Below are positions 26,701-41,700 of a stretch of DNA of 64,000 bases, piece by piece. The translations under genes were made by a program, and so were the position numbers. The notes under the pieces were generated by a model. The model worked only from the letters and a program-made list of their open reading frames with translations. It was not told the origin of the DNA and searched no databases. Origin of the DNA: Calliphora vicina (lineage: Eukaryota; Arthropoda; Insecta; Diptera; Calliphoridae); assembly GCF_958450345.1 (NCBI RefSeq), contig NC_088784.1:47980870-48044869 (forward strand). The letters are read 5' to 3'. Each line of letters opens with the position of its first letter. Position 1 is the first letter of the stretch.

Positions 26701-29700
26701 TAGCTTTCTAACAAGGTATAACTTAAGTAGCTAGCATAAATAGTGACCGATATATATGCAGGTATATCGGAAATTTTTCGAAAAATGTCCCAAAATTACC
26801 CCAGTTTTTAACGACTTCATATAAATCGCAATTTTAAAAGGCCATAAAGAGCTAGGAAGCTAATTATTTTTAAATTTGGATTGCATGAGATTGAAGCTTT
26901 CTAACAAGGTATAACTTAAGTAGCTAGCATAAATAGTACCCGATATATATGCAGGTATATCGGAAATTTTTCGAAAAATGTCCCAAAATTACCCCAGTTT
27001 TTATATTTGGATTGCATGAGATTGTAGCTTTCTAACAAGGTATAACTTAAGTAGCTAGCATAAACAGTACCCGATATATATGCGGGTATATCGGACATTT
27101 TTCGAAAAATGTCACAAAATTACCCCAGTTTTTAACGACTTCATATAAATCGCAATTCTAAAGGCCGCTAAAGAGCTAGGAAACTCATTTTTTATATTTA
27201 GATTGCATGAGATTGTAGCTTTCTAACAAGGTATAACTTAAGTAGCTAGCATAAATAGTACCCGATATATATGCAGGTATATCGGAAATTTTTCGAAAAA
27301 TGTCCCAAAATTACCCCAGCTTTTAACGACTTCATATAAATCGCAATTCTAAAGGCCCCTAAAGAGCTAGGAAGCTAATTATTTTTAAATTTGGATTGCA
27401 TGAGATTGTAGCTTTCTAACAAGGTATAATTTAAGTAGCTAGCAGAAATAGTACCCGATATATATGCGGGTATATCAGACATTTTTCGAAAAATGTCCCA
27501 AAATTACCCCAGTTTTTAACGACTTCATATAAATCGCAATTTTAAAGGACCCTAAAGAGCTAGGAAGCTAATTAGCTAGTATAAATAGTACCCGATATAT
27601 ATGCGGGTATATCGGACATTTTTCGCAAAATGTCCCAAAATTACCCCAGTTTTTAACGACTTCATATAAATCGCAATTTTAAAAGGCCATAAAAAACCAG
27701 GAAGCTAATTATTTTTAAATTTGGATTGCATGAGATTGTAGCTTTCTAACAAGGTATAACTTAAGTAGCTAGCATAAATAGTGACCGATATATATGCAGG
27801 TATATCGGAAATTTTTCGAAAAATGTCCCAAAATTACCCCAGTTTTTAACGACTTCATATAAATCGCAATTTTAAAAGGCCATAAAGAGCTAGGAAGCTA
27901 ATTATTTTTAAATTTGGATTGCATGAGATTGTAGCTTTCTAACAAGGTATAACTTAAGTAGCTAGCATAAATAGTACCCGATATATATGCGGGTATATCG
28001 GACATTTTTCGCAAAATGTCCCAAAATTACCCCAGATTTTAACGACTTCATATAAATCGCAATTTTAAAAGGCCATAAAGAGGTAGAGCTAGAGCTAAAT
28101 TTGGATTGCATGAGATTGTTGCTTTCTAACAAGGTATAACTTAAGTAGCTAGCATAAATAGTACCCGATATATATGCGGGTATATCGGACATTTTTCGAA
28201 AAATGTCCCAAAATTACCCCAGTTTTTAACGACTTCATATAAATCGCAATTCTAAAGGCCCCTAAAGACCTAGGAAGCTAATTATTTTTAAATTTGGATT
28301 GCATGAGATTGTAGCTTTCTGACAAGGTATAACTTAAGTAGATAGCATAAATAGTACCCGATATATATGCGGGTATATCGGACATTTTTCGAAAAATTTC
28401 CCAAAATTACCCCAGCTTTTAACGACTTCATATAAATCGCAACTCTAAAGGCCCCTAAAGAGCTAGGAAGCTAATTAGCTAGTATAAATAGTACCCGATA
28501 TATATGCGGGTATATCGGACATTTTTCGCAAAATGTCCCAAAATTACCCCAGTTTTTAACGACTTCATATAAATCGCAATTTTAAAAGGCCATAAAGAGC
28601 TAGGAAGCTAATTATTTTTAAATTTGGATTGCATGAGATTGTAGCTTTCTAACAAGGTATAACTTAAGTAGCTAGCATAAATAGTACCCGATATATATGC
28701 GGGTATATCGGACATTTTCCGCAAAATGTCCCAAAATTACCCCAGTTTTTAACGACTTCATATAAATCGCAATTTTAAAAGGCCATAAAGAGCTAGGAAG
28801 CTAATTATTTTTAAATTTGGATTGCATGAGATTGAAGCTTTCTAACAAGGTATAACTTAAGTAGCTAGCATAAATAGTACCCGATATATATGCAGGTATA
28901 TCGGAAATTTTTCGAAAAATGTCCCAAAATTACCCCAGTTTTTATATTTGGATTGCATGAGATTGTAGCTTTCTAACAAGGTATAACTTAAGTAGCTAGC
29001 ATAAACAGTACCCGATATATATGCGGGTATATCGGACATTTTTCGAAAAATGTCACAAAATTACCCCAGTTTTTAACGACTTCATATAAATCGCAATTCT
29101 AAAGGCCGCTAAAGAGCGACTTCATATAAATCGCAATTTTAAAAGGCCATAAAGAGCTAGGAAGCTAATTATTTTTAAATAATTAGCAATTCTAAAGGCC
29201 CCTAAAGACCTAGGAAGCTAATTATTTTTAAATTTGGATTGCATGCGATTGTAGCTTTCTGACAAGGTATAACTTAAGTAGCTAGCATAAATAGTACCCG
29301 ATATATATGCGGGTATATCGGACATTTTTCGAAAAATGTCCCAAAATTACCCCAGTTTTTAACGACTTCATATAAATCGCAATTTTAAAAGGCCGTAAAG
29401 AGCTAGGAAGCTAACTATTTTTAAATTTGGATTGCATGAGATCGTAGCTTTCTAACAAGGTATAACATAAGTAGCTAGTATAAATAGTACCCGATATATA
29501 TGCGGGTATATCGGACATTTTTCGCAAAATGTCCCAAAATTACCCCAGTTTTTAACGACTTCATATAAATCGCAATTTTAAAAGGCCATAAAGAGCTAGG
29601 AAGCTAATTATTTTTAAATTTGGATTGCATGAGATTGTTGCTTTCTAACAAGGTATAACTTAAGTAGCTAGCATAAATAGTACCCGATATATATGCGGGT

Positions 29701-32700
29701 ATATCGGACATTTTCCGCAAAATGTCCCAAAATTACCCCAGTTTTTAACGACTTCATATAAATCGCAATTTTAAAAGGCCATAAAGAGCTAGGAAGCTAA
29801 TTATTTTTAAATTTGGATTGCATGAGATTGAAGCTTTCTAACAAGGTATAACATAAGTAGCTAGCATAAATAGTACCCGATATATATGCGGGTATATCGG
29901 ACATTTTTCGCAAAATGTCCCAAAATTACACCAGTTTTTAACGACTTCATATAAATCGCAATTCTAAAGGCCCCTAAAGACCTAGGAAGCTAATTATTTT
30001 TAAATTTGGATTGCATGAGATTGTAGCTTTCTGACAAGGTATAACTTAAGTAGATAGCATAAATAGTACCCGATATATATGCGGGTATATCGGACATTTT
30101 TCGAAAAATTTCCCAAAATTACCCCAGCTTTTAACGACTTCATATAAATCGCAACTCTAAAGGCCCCTAAAGAGCTAGGAAGCTAATTAGCTAGTATAAA
30201 TAGTACCCGATATATATGCGGGTATATCGGACATTTTTCGCAAAATGTCCCAAAATTACCCCAGTTTTTAACGACTTCATATAAATCGCAATTTTAAAAG
30301 GCCATAAAGAGCTAGGAAGCTAATTATTTTTAAATTTGGATTGCATGAGATTGTAGCTTTCTAACAAGGTATAACTTAAGTAGCTAGCATAAATAGTGAC
30401 CGATATATATGCAGGTATATCGGAAATTTTTCGAAAAATGTCCCAAAATTACCCCAGTTTTTAACGACTTCATATAAATCGCAATTTTAAAAGGCCATAA
30501 AGAGCTAGGAAGCTAATTATTTTTAAATTTGGATTGCATGAGATTGTAGCTTTCTAACAAGGTATAACTTAAGTAGCTAGCATAAATAGTACCCGATATA
30601 TATGCGGGTATATCGGACATTTTCCGCAAAATGTCCCAAAATTACCCCAGTTTTTAACGACTTCATATAAATCGCAATTTTAAAAGGCCATAAAGAGCTA
30701 GGAAGCTAATTATTTTTAAATTTGGATTGCATGAGATTGAAGCTTTCTAACAAGGTATAACTTAAGTAGCTAGCATAAATAGTACCCGATATATATGCAG
30801 GTATATCGGAAATTTTTCGAAAAATGTCCCAAAATTACCCCAGTTTTTATATTTGGATTGCATGAGATTGTAGCTTTCTAACAAGGTATAACTTAAGTAG
30901 CTAGCATAAACAGTACCCGATATATATGCGGGTATATCGGACATTTTTCGAAAAATGTCACAAAATTACCCCAGTTTTTAACGACTTCATATAAATCGCA
31001 ATTCTAAAGGCCGCTAAAGAGCGACTTCATATAAATCGCAATTTTAAAAGGCCATAAAGAGCTAGGAAGCTAATTATTTTTAAATAATTAGCAATTCTAA
31101 AGGCCCCTAAAGACCTAGGAAGCTAATTATTTTTAAATTTGGATTGCATGCGATTGTAGCTTTCTGACAAGGTATAACTTAAGTAGCTAGCATAAATAGT
31201 ACCCCATAAAGCCATAAAGAGCTAGAGCTAAATTTGGATTGCATGAGATTGTTGCTTTCTAACAAGGTATAACTTAAGTAGCTAGCATAAATATTACCCG
31301 ATATATATGCGGGTATATCGGACATTTTTCGAAAAATGTCCCAAAATTACCCTAGTTTTTAACGACTTCATATAAATCGCAATTTTAAAAGGCCATAAAG
31401 AGCTAGGAAGCTAATTATTTTTAAATTTGGAGATGAGATTGTAGCTTTCTAACAAGGTATAACTTAAATAGCTAGCATAAATAGTACCCGATATATATGC
31501 GGGTATATCGGACATTTTTCGCAAAATGTCCCAAAATTACCCCAGTTTTTAACGACTTCATATAAATCGCAATTTTAAAAGGCCATAAAGAGCTAGGAAG
31601 CTAATTATTTTTAAATTTGGATTGCATGAGGTTGTAGCTTTCTAACAAGGTATAACTTAAGTAGTTAGCATAAATAGTACCCGATATATATGCGGGTATA
31701 TCGGACATTTTTCGCAAAATGTCCCAAAATTACCCCAGTTTTTAACGACTTCATATAAATCGCAATTTTAAAAGGCCCTAAAGAGCTAGGAAGCTAAATT
31801 TTTTTATATTTGGATTGCATGAGATTGTAGCTTTCTAACAAGGTATAACTTAAGTAGCTAGCATAAATAGTACCCGATATATATGCGGGTATATCGGACA
31901 TTTTTCGAAAAATGTCACAAAATTACCCCAGTTTTTAACGACTTCATATAAATCGCAATTCTAAAGGCCGCTAAAGAGCTAGGAAACTCATTTTTTTATA
32001 TTTGGATTGCATGAGATTGTAGCTTTCTAACAAGGTATAACTTAAGTAGCTAGCATAAATAGTACCCAATATATATGCAGGTATATCGGAAATTTTTCGA
32101 AAAATGTCCCAAAATTACCCCAGCTTTTAACGACTTCATATAAATCGCAATTCTAAAGGCCCCTAAAGAGCTAGGAAGCTAATTATTTTTAAATTTGGAT
32201 TGCATGAGATTGTAGCTTTCTAACAAGGTATAATTTAAGTAGCTAGCATAAATAGTACCCGATATATATGCGGGTATATCAGACATTTTTCGAAAAATGT
32301 CCCAAAATTACCCCAGTTTTTAACGACTTCATATAAATCGCAATTCTAAAGGCTGCTAAAGAGCTAGGAAACTCATTTTTTTATATTTGGATTGCATGGG
32401 ATTGTAGCTTTATAACAAGGTATAACTTAAGTAGCTAGCATAAATAGTGCCCGATATATATGCAGGTATATCGGAAATTTTTCGAAAAATGTCCCAAAAT
32501 TACCCCAGTTTTTAACGACTTCATATAAATCGCAATTTTAAAAGGCCATAAAGAGCTAGGAAGCTAATTATTTTTAAATTTGGATTGCATGAGATTGTAG
32601 CTTTATAACAAGGTATAACTTAAGTAGCTAGCATAAATAGTGCCCGATATATATGCAGGTATATCGGAAATTTTTCGAAAAATGTCCCAAAATTACCCCA

Positions 32701-35700
32701 GTTTTTAACGACTTCATATAAATCGCAATTTTAAAAGGCCATAAAGAGCTAGGAAGCTAATTATTTTTAAATTTGGATTGCATGAGATTGTAGCTTTCTA
32801 ACAAGGTATAACTTAAGTAGCTAGCATAAATAGTACCCGATATATATGCGGGTATATCGGACATTTTTCGAAAAATGTCCCAAAATTACCCCAGTTTTTA
32901 ACGACTTCATATAAATCGCAATTCTAAAGGCCCCTAAAGACCTAGGAAGCTAATTATTTTTAAATTTGGATTGCATGAGATTGTAGCTTTCTGACAAGGT
33001 ATAACTTAAGTAGATAGCATAAATAGTACCCGATATATATGCGGGTATATCGGACATTTTTCGAAAAATTTCCCAAAATTACCCCAGCTTTTAACGACTT
33101 CATATAAATCGCAATTCTAAAGGCCCCTAAAGAGCTAGGAAGCTAATTAGCTAGTATAAATAGTACCCGATTTATATGCGGGTATATCGGACATTTTTCG
33201 CAAAATGTCCCAAAATTACCCCAGTTTTTAACGACTTCATATAAATCGCAATTTTAAAAGGCCATAAAGAGCCAGGAAGCTAATTATTTTTAAATTTGGA
33301 TTGCATGAGATTGTAGCTTTCTAACAAGGTATAACTTAAGTAGCTAGCATAAATAGTGACCGATATATATGCAGGTATATCGGAAATTTTTCGAAAAATG
33401 TCCCAAAATTACCCCAGTTTTTAACGACTTCATATAAATCGCAATTTTAAAAGGCCATAAAGAGCTAGGAAGCTAATTATTTTTAAATTTGGATTGCATG
33501 AGATTGTAGCTTTCTAACAAGGTATAACTTAAGTAGCTAGCATAAATAGTACCCGATATATATGCGGGTATATCGGACATTTTTCGCAAAATGTCCCAAA
33601 ATTACCCCAGATTTTAACGACTTCATATAAATCGCAATTTTAAAAGGCCATAAAGAGCTAGAGCTAAATTTGGATTGCATGAGATTGTTGCTTTCTAACA
33701 AGGTATAACTTAAGTAGCTAGCATAAATAGTACCCGATATATATGCGGGTATATCGGACATTTTTCGAAAAATGTCCCAAAATTACCCCAGTTTTTAACG
33801 ACTTCATATAAATCGCAATTCTAAAGGCCCCTAAAGACCTAGGAAGCTAATTATTTTTAAATTTGGATTGCATGAGATTGTAGCTTTCTGACAAGGTATA
33901 ACTTAAGTAGATAGCATAAATAGTACCCGATATATATGCGGGTATATCGGACATTTTTCGAAAAATTTCCCAAAATTACCCCAGCTTTTAACGACTTCAT
34001 ATAAATCGCAATTCTAAAGGCCCCTAAAGAGCTAGGAAGCTAATTAGCTAGTATAAATAGTACCCGATATATATGCGGGTATATCGGACATTTTTCGCAA
34101 AATGTCCCAAAATTACCCCAGTTTTTAACGACTTCATATAAATCGCAATTTTAAAAGGCCATAAAGAGCTAGGAAGCTAATTATTTTTAAATTTGGATTG
34201 CATGAGATTGTAGCTTTCTAACAAGGTATAACTTAAGTAGCTAGCATAAATAGTGACCGATATATATGCAGGTATATCGGAAATTTTTCGAAAAATGTCC
34301 CAAAATTACCCCAGTTTTTAACGACTTCATATAAATCGCAATTTTAAAAGGCCATAAAGAGCTAGGAAGCTAATTATTTTTAAATTTGGATTGCATGAGA
34401 TTGAAGCTTTCTAACAAGGTATAACTTAAGTAGCTAGCATAAATAGTACCCGATATATATGCAGGTATATCGGAAATTTTTCGAAAAATGTCCCAAAATT
34501 ACCCCAGTTTTTATATTTGGATTGCATGAGATTGTAGCTTTCTAACAAGGTATAACTTAAGTAGCTAGCATAAACAGTACCCGATATATATGCGGGTATA
34601 TCGGACATTTTTCGAAAAATGTCACAAAATTACCCCAGTTTTTAACGACTTCATATAAATCGCAATTCTAAAGGCCGCTAAAGAGCTAGGAAACTCATTT
34701 TTTATATTTAGATTGCATGAGATTGTAGCTTTCTAACAAGGTATAACTTAAGTAGCTAGCATAAATAGTACCCGATATATATGCAGGTATATCGGAAATT
34801 TTTCGAAAAATGTCCCAAAATTACCCCAGCTTTTAACGACTTCATATAAATCGCAATTCTAAAGGCCCCTAAAGAGCTAGGAAGCTAATTATTTTTAAAT
34901 TTGGATTGCATGAGATTGTAGCTTTCTAACAAGGTATAATTTAAGTAGCTAGCAGAAATAGTACCCGATATATATGCGGGTATATCAGACATTTTTCGAA
35001 AAATGTCCCAAAATTACCCCAGTTTTTAACGACTTCATATAAATCGCAATTCTAAAGGCCCCTAAAGAGCTAGGAAGCTAATTAGCTAGTATATATAGTA
35101 CCCGATATATATGCGGGTATATCGGACATTTTTCGCAAAATGTCCCAAAATTACCCCAGTTTTTAACGACTTCATATAAATCGCAATTTTAAAAGGCCAT
35201 AAAAAACCAGGAAGCTAATTATTTTTAAATTTGGATTGCATGAGATTGTAGCTTTCTAACAAGGTATAACTTAAGTAGCTAGCATAAATAGTGACCGATA
35301 TATATGCAGGTATATCGGAAATTTTTCGAAAAATGTCCCAAAATTACCCCAGTTTTTAACGACTTCATATAAATCGCAATTTTAAAAGGCCATAAAGAGC
35401 TAGGAAGCTAATTATTTTTAAATTTGGATTGCATGAGATTGTAGCTTTCTAACAAGGTATAACTTAAGTAGCTAGCATAAATAGTACCCGATATATATGC
35501 GGGTATATCGGACATTTTTCGCAAAATGTCCCAAAATTACCCCAGATTTTAACGACTTCATATAAATCGCAATTTTAAAAGGCCATAAAGAGCTAGAGCT
35601 AGAGCTAAATTTGGATTGCATGAGATTGTTGCTTTCTAACAAGGTATAACTTAAGTAGCTAGCATAAATAGTACCCGATATATATGCGGGTATATCGGAC

Positions 35701-36600
35701 ATTTTTCGAAAAATGTCCCAAAATTACCCCAGTTTTTAACGACTTCATATAAATCGCAATTCTAAAGGCCCCTAAAGACCTAGGAAGCTAATTATTTTTA
35801 AATTTGGATTGCATGAGATTGTAGCTTTCTGACAAGGTATAACTTAAGTAGATAGCATAAATAGTACCCGATATATATGCGGGTATATCGGACATTTTTC
35901 GAAAAATTTCCCAAAATTACCCCAGCTTTTAACGACTTCATATAAATCGCAATTCTAAAGGCCCCTAAAGAGCTAGGAAGCTAATTAGCTAGTATAAATA
36001 GTACCCGATATATATGCGGGTATATCGGACATTTTTCGCAAAATGTCCCAAAATTACCCCAGTTTTTAACGACTTCATATAAATCGCAATTTTAAAAGGC
36101 CATAAAGAGCTAGGAAGCTAATTATTTTTAAATTTGGATTGCATGAGATTGTAGCTTTCTAACAAGGTATAACTTAAGTAGCTAGCATAAATAGTGACCG
36201 ATATATATGCAGGTATATCGGAAATTTTTCGAAAAATGTCCCAAAATTACCCCAGTTTTTAACGACTTCATATAAATCGCAATTTTAAAAGGCCATAAAG
36301 AGCTAGGAAGCTAATTATTTTTAAATTTGGATTGCATGAGATTGAAGCTTTCTAACAAGGTATAACTTAAGTAGCTAGCATAAATAGTACCCGATATATA
36401 TGCAGGTATATCGGAAATTTTTCGAAAAATGTCCCAAAATTACCCCAGTTTTTATATTTGGATTGCATGAGATTGTAGCTTTCTAACAAGGTATAACTTA
36501 AGTAGCTAGCATAAACAGTACCCGATATATATGCGGGTATATCGGACATTTTTCGAAAAATGTCACAAAATTACCCCAGTTTTTAACGACTTCATATAAA
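23790..36600 (+). repeat. Large duplicated segment: about 23.8-29.1 kb repeated at 31.3-36.6 kb
   Basis: About 5.3 kb of satellite is repeated with an offset of about 7.5 kb. Matching private variants: 'tattacccg' at 23791 and 31292 (7,501 apart), 'agtacccaat' at 24563 and 32061 (7,498), and 'tttatatgcg' at 25661 and 33171 (7,510). From there the offset stays at 7,510 until the copies part near 29,116 and 36,626. Small offset changes reflect indels. Around 25.0-25.3 kb against 32.5-32.8 kb the two differ in monomer type, which suggests conversion or exchange after duplication. Confidence 0.83.
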
Positions 36601-38700
36601 TCGCAATTCTAAAGACCGCTAAAGAGCTAGGAAACTCATTTTTTATATTTAGATTGCATGAGATTGTAGCTTTCTAACAAGGTATAACTTAAGTAGCTAG
36701 CATAAATAGTACCCGATATATATGCAGGTATATCGGAAATTTTTCGAAAAATGTCCCAAAATTACCCCAGCTTTTAACGACTTCATATAAATCGCAATTC
36801 TAAAGGCCCCTAAAGAGCTAGGAAGCTAATTATTTTTAAATTTGGATTGCATGAGATTGTAGCTTTCTAACAAGGTATAATTTAAGTAGCTAGCAGAAAT
36901 AGTACCCGATATATATGCGGGTATATCAGACATTTTTCGAAAAATGTCCCAAAATTACCCCAGTTTTTAACGACTTCATATAAATCGCAATTCTAAAGGC
37001 CCCTAAAGAGCTAGGAAGCTAATTAGCTAGTATAAATAGTACCCGATATATATGCGGGTATATCGGACATTTTTCGCAAAATGTCCCAAAATTACCCCAG
37101 TTTTTAACGACTTCATATAAATCGCAATTTTAAAAGGCCATAAAAAACCAGGAAGCTAATTATTTTTAAATTTGGATTGCATGAGATTGTAGCTTTCTAA
37201 CAAGGTATAACTTAAGTAGCTAGCATAAATAGTGACCGATATATATGCAGGTATATCGGAAATTTTTCGAAAAATGTCCCAAAATTACCCCAGTTTTTAA
37301 CGACTTCATATAAATCGCAATTTTAAAAGGCCATAAAGAGCTAGGAAGCTAATTATTTTTAAATTTGGATTGCATGAGATTGTAGCTTTCTAACAAGGTA
37401 TAACTTAAGTAGCTAGCATAAATAGTACCCGATATATATGCGGGTATATCGGACATTTTTCGCAAAATGTCCCAAAATTACCCCAGATTTTAACGACTTC
37501 ATATAAATCGCAATTTTAAAAGGCCATAAAGAGCTAGAGCTAAATTTGGATTGCATGAGATTGTTGCTTTCTAACAAGGTATAACTTAAGTAGCTAGCAT
37601 AAATAGTACCCGATATATATGCGGGTATATCGGACATTTTTCGAAAAATGTCCCAAAATTACCCCAGTTTTTAACGACTTCATATAAATCGCAATTCTAA
37701 AGGCCCCTAAAGACCTAGGAAGCTAATTATTTTTAAATTTGGATTGCATGAGATTGTAGCTTTCTGACAAGGTATAACTTAAGTAGATAGCATAAATAGT
37801 ACCCGATATATATGCGGGTATATCGGACATTTTTCGAAAAATTTCCCAAAATTACCCCAGCTTTTAACGACTTCATATAAATCGCAACTCTAAAGGCCCC
37901 TAAAGAGCTAGGAAGCTAATTAGCTAGTATAAATAGTACCCGATATATATGCGGGTATATCGGACATTTTTCGCAAAATGTCCCAAAATTACCCCAGTTT
38001 TTAACGACTTCATATAAATCGCAATTTTAAAAGGCCATAAAGAGCTAGGAAGCTAATTATTTTTAAATTTGGATTGCATGAGATTGTAGCTTTCTAACAA
38101 GGTATAACTTAAGTAGCTAGCATAAATAGTGACCGATATATATGCAGGTATATCGGAAATTTTTCGAAAAATGTCCCAAAATTACCCCAGTTTTTAACGA
38201 CTTCATATAAATCGCAATTTTAAAAGGCCATAAAGAGCTAGGAAGCTAATTATTTTTAAATTTGGATTGCATGAGATTGTAGCTTTCTAACAAGGTATAA
38301 CTTAAGTAGCTAGCATAAATAGTACCCGATATATATGCGGGTATATCGGACATTTTCCGCAAAATGTCCCAAAATTACCCCAGTTTTTAACGACTTCATA
38401 TAAATCGCAATTTTAAAAGGCCATAAAGAGCTAGGAAGCTAATTATTTTTAAATTTGGATTGCATGAGATTGAAGCTTTCTAACAAGGTATAACTTAAGT
38501 AGCTAGCATAAATAGTACCCGATATATATGCAGGTATATCGGAAATTTTTCGAAAAATGTCCCAAAATTACCCCAGTTTTTATATTTGGATTGCATGAGA
38601 TTGTAGCTTTCTAACAAGGTATAACTTAAGTAGCTAGCATAAACAGTACCCGATATATATGCGGGTATATCGGACATTTTTCGAAAAATGTCACAAAATT
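26027..38700 (+). repeat. About 1.94-kb, 10-monomer higher-order repeat, recurring in two blocks
   Basis: A monomer with the short junction 'agagctagagctaaatttgg' is followed about 890 bp later by a junction monomer reading 'cagtttttatatttggattg'. Units carrying this pair start near 26,027 and 27,962, and again near 33,537, 35,472 and 37,413, with spacings of 1,935 or 1,941 bp. The 6-bp difference is an extra 'gagcta' step. An 897-bp partial copy precedes the first unit (25,130 to 26,027). The 7.5-kb duplication contains this repeat, so two levels of amplification are nested. Confidence 0.83.
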
Positions 38701-41700
38701 ACCCCAGTTTTTAACGACTTCATATAAATCGCAATTCTAAAGGCCGCTAAAGAGCGACTTCATATAAATCGCAATTTTAAAAGGCCATAAAGAGCTAGGA
38801 AGCTAATTATTTTTAAATAATTAGCAATTCTAAAGGCCCCTAAAGACCTAGGAAGCTAATTATTTTTAAATTTGGATTGCATGCGATTGTAGCTTTCTGA
38901 CAAGGTATAACTTAAGTAGCTAGCATAAATAGTACCCGATATATATGCGGGTATATCGGACATTTTTCGAAAAATGTCCCAAAATTACCCCAGTTTTTAA
39001 CGACTTCATATAAATCGCAATTTTAAAAGGCCGTAAAGAGCTAGGAAGCTAACTATTTTTAAATTTGGATTGCATGAGATCGTAGCTTTCTAACAAGGTA
39101 TAACATAAGTAGCTAGTATAAATAGTACCCGATATATATGCGGGTATATCGGACATTTTTCGCAAAATGTCCCAAAATTACCCCAGTTTTTAACGACTTC
39201 ATATAAATCGCAATTTTAAAAGGCCATAAAGAGCTAGGAAGCTAATTATTTTTAAATTTGGATTGCATGAGATTGTTGCTTTCTAACAAGGTATAACTTA
39301 AGTAGCTAGCATAAATAGTACCCGATATATATGCGGGTATATCGGACATTTTCCGCAAAATGTCCCAAAATTACCCCAGTTTTTAACGACTTCATATAAA
39401 TCGCAATTTTAAAAGGCCATAAAGAGCTAGGAAGCTAATTATTTTTAAATTTGGATTGCATGAGATTGAAGCTTTCTAACAAGGTATAACTTAAGTAGCT
39501 AGCATAAATAGTACCCGATATATATGCGGGTATATCGGACATTTTTCGCAAAATGTCCCAAAATTACACCAGTTTTTAACGACTTCATATAAATCGCAAT
39601 TTTAAAAGGCCCTAAAGAGCTAGGAAGCTATTTTTTTTTTATATTTGGATTGCATGAGATTGTAGCTTTCTAACAAGGTATAACTTAAGTAGCTAGCATA
39701 AATAGTACCCGATATATATGCGGGTATATCGGACATTTTTCGAAAAATGTCCCAAAATTACCCCAGTTTTTAACGACTTCATATAAATCGCAATTTTAAA
39801 AGGCCATAAAGAGCTAGGAAGCTAATTATTTTTAAATTTGGATTGCATGAGATTGTAGCTTTCTAACAAGGTATAACTTAAGTAGCTAGCATAAATAGTG
39901 ACCGATATATATGCAGGTATATCGGAAATTTTTCGAAAAATGTCCCAAAATTACCCCAGTTTTTAACGACTTCATATAAATCGCAATTTTAAAAGGCCAT
40001 AAAGAGCTAGGAAGCTAATTATTTTTAAATTTGGATTGCATGAGATTGTAGCTTTCTAACAAGGTATAACTTAAGTAGCTAGCATAAATAGTACCCGATA
40101 TATATGCGGGTATATCGGACATTTTCCGCAAAATGTCCCAAAATTACCCCAGTTTTTAACGACTTCATATAAATCGCAATTTTAAAAGGCCATAAAGAGC
40201 TAGGAAGCTAATTATTTTTAAATTTGGATTGCATGAGATTGAAGCTTTCTAACAAGGTATAACTTAAGTAGCTAGCATAAATAGTACCCGATATATATGC
40301 AGGTATATCGGAAATTTTTCGAAAAATGTCCCAAAATTACCCCAGTTTTTATATTTAGATTGCATGAGATTGTAGCTTTCTAACAAGGTATAACTTAAGT
40401 AGCTAGCATAAATAGTACCCGATATATATGCAGGTATATCGGAAATTTTTCGAAAAATGTCCCAAAATTACCCCAGCTTTTAACGACTTCATATAAATCG
40501 CAATTCTAAAGGCCCCTAAAGAGCTAGGAAGCTAATTATTTTTAAATTTGGATTGCATGAGATTGTAGCTTTCTAACAAGGTATAATTTAAGTAGCTAGC
40601 AGAAATAGTACCCGATATATATGCGGGTATATCAGACATTTTTCGAAAAATGTCCCAAAATTACCCCAGTTTTTAACGACTTCATATAAATCGCAATTCT
40701 ATAGGCCGCTAAAGAGCTAGGAAACTCATTTTTTTATATTTGGATTGCATGAGATTGTAGCTTTCTAACAAGGTATAACTTAAGTAGCTAGCATAAACAG
40801 TACCCGATATATATGCGGGTATATCGGACATTTTTCGAAAAATGTCACAAAATTACCCCAGTTTTTAACGACTTCATATAAATCGCAATTTTAAAGGCCG
40901 CTAAAGAGCTAAGAATTGCATGAGATTGTAGCTTTCTAACAAGGTATAACTTAAGTAGCTTGCATAAACAGTACCCGATATATATGCGGGTATATCGGAC
41001 ATTTTTCGAAAAATGTCACAAAATTACCCCAGTTTTTAACGACTTCATATAAAACGCAATTCTAAAGGCCGCTAAAGAGCTAGGAAACTCATACCCCAGT
41101 TTTTAACGACTTCATATAAATCGCAATTCTAAAGGCCCCTAAAGACCTAGGAAGCTAATTATTTTTAAATTTGGATTGCATGAGATTGTAGCTTTCTGAC
41201 AAGGTATAACTTAAGTAGCTAGCATAAATAGTACCCGATATATATGCGGGTATATCGGACATTTTTCGAAAAATGTCCCAAAATTACCCCAGTTTTTAAC
41301 GACTTCATATAAATCGCAATTTTAAAAGGCCGTAAAGAGCTAGGAAGCTAACTATTTTTAAATTTGGATTGCATGAGATCGTAGCTTTCTAACAAGGTAT
41401 AACATAAGTAGCTAGTATAAATAGTACCCGATATATATGCGGGTATATCGGACATTTTTCGCAAAATGTCCCAAAATTACCCCAGTTTTTAACGACTTCA
41501 TATAAATCGCAATTTTAAAAAGGCCATAAAGAGCTAGGAAGCTAAATTATTTTTAAATTTGGATTGCATGAGATTGTAGCTTTCTAACAAGGTATAACTT
41601 AAGTAGCTAGCATAAATAGTACCCGATATATATGCGGGTATATCGGACATTTTTCGCAAAATGTCCCAAAATTACACCAGTTTTTAACGACTTCATATAA

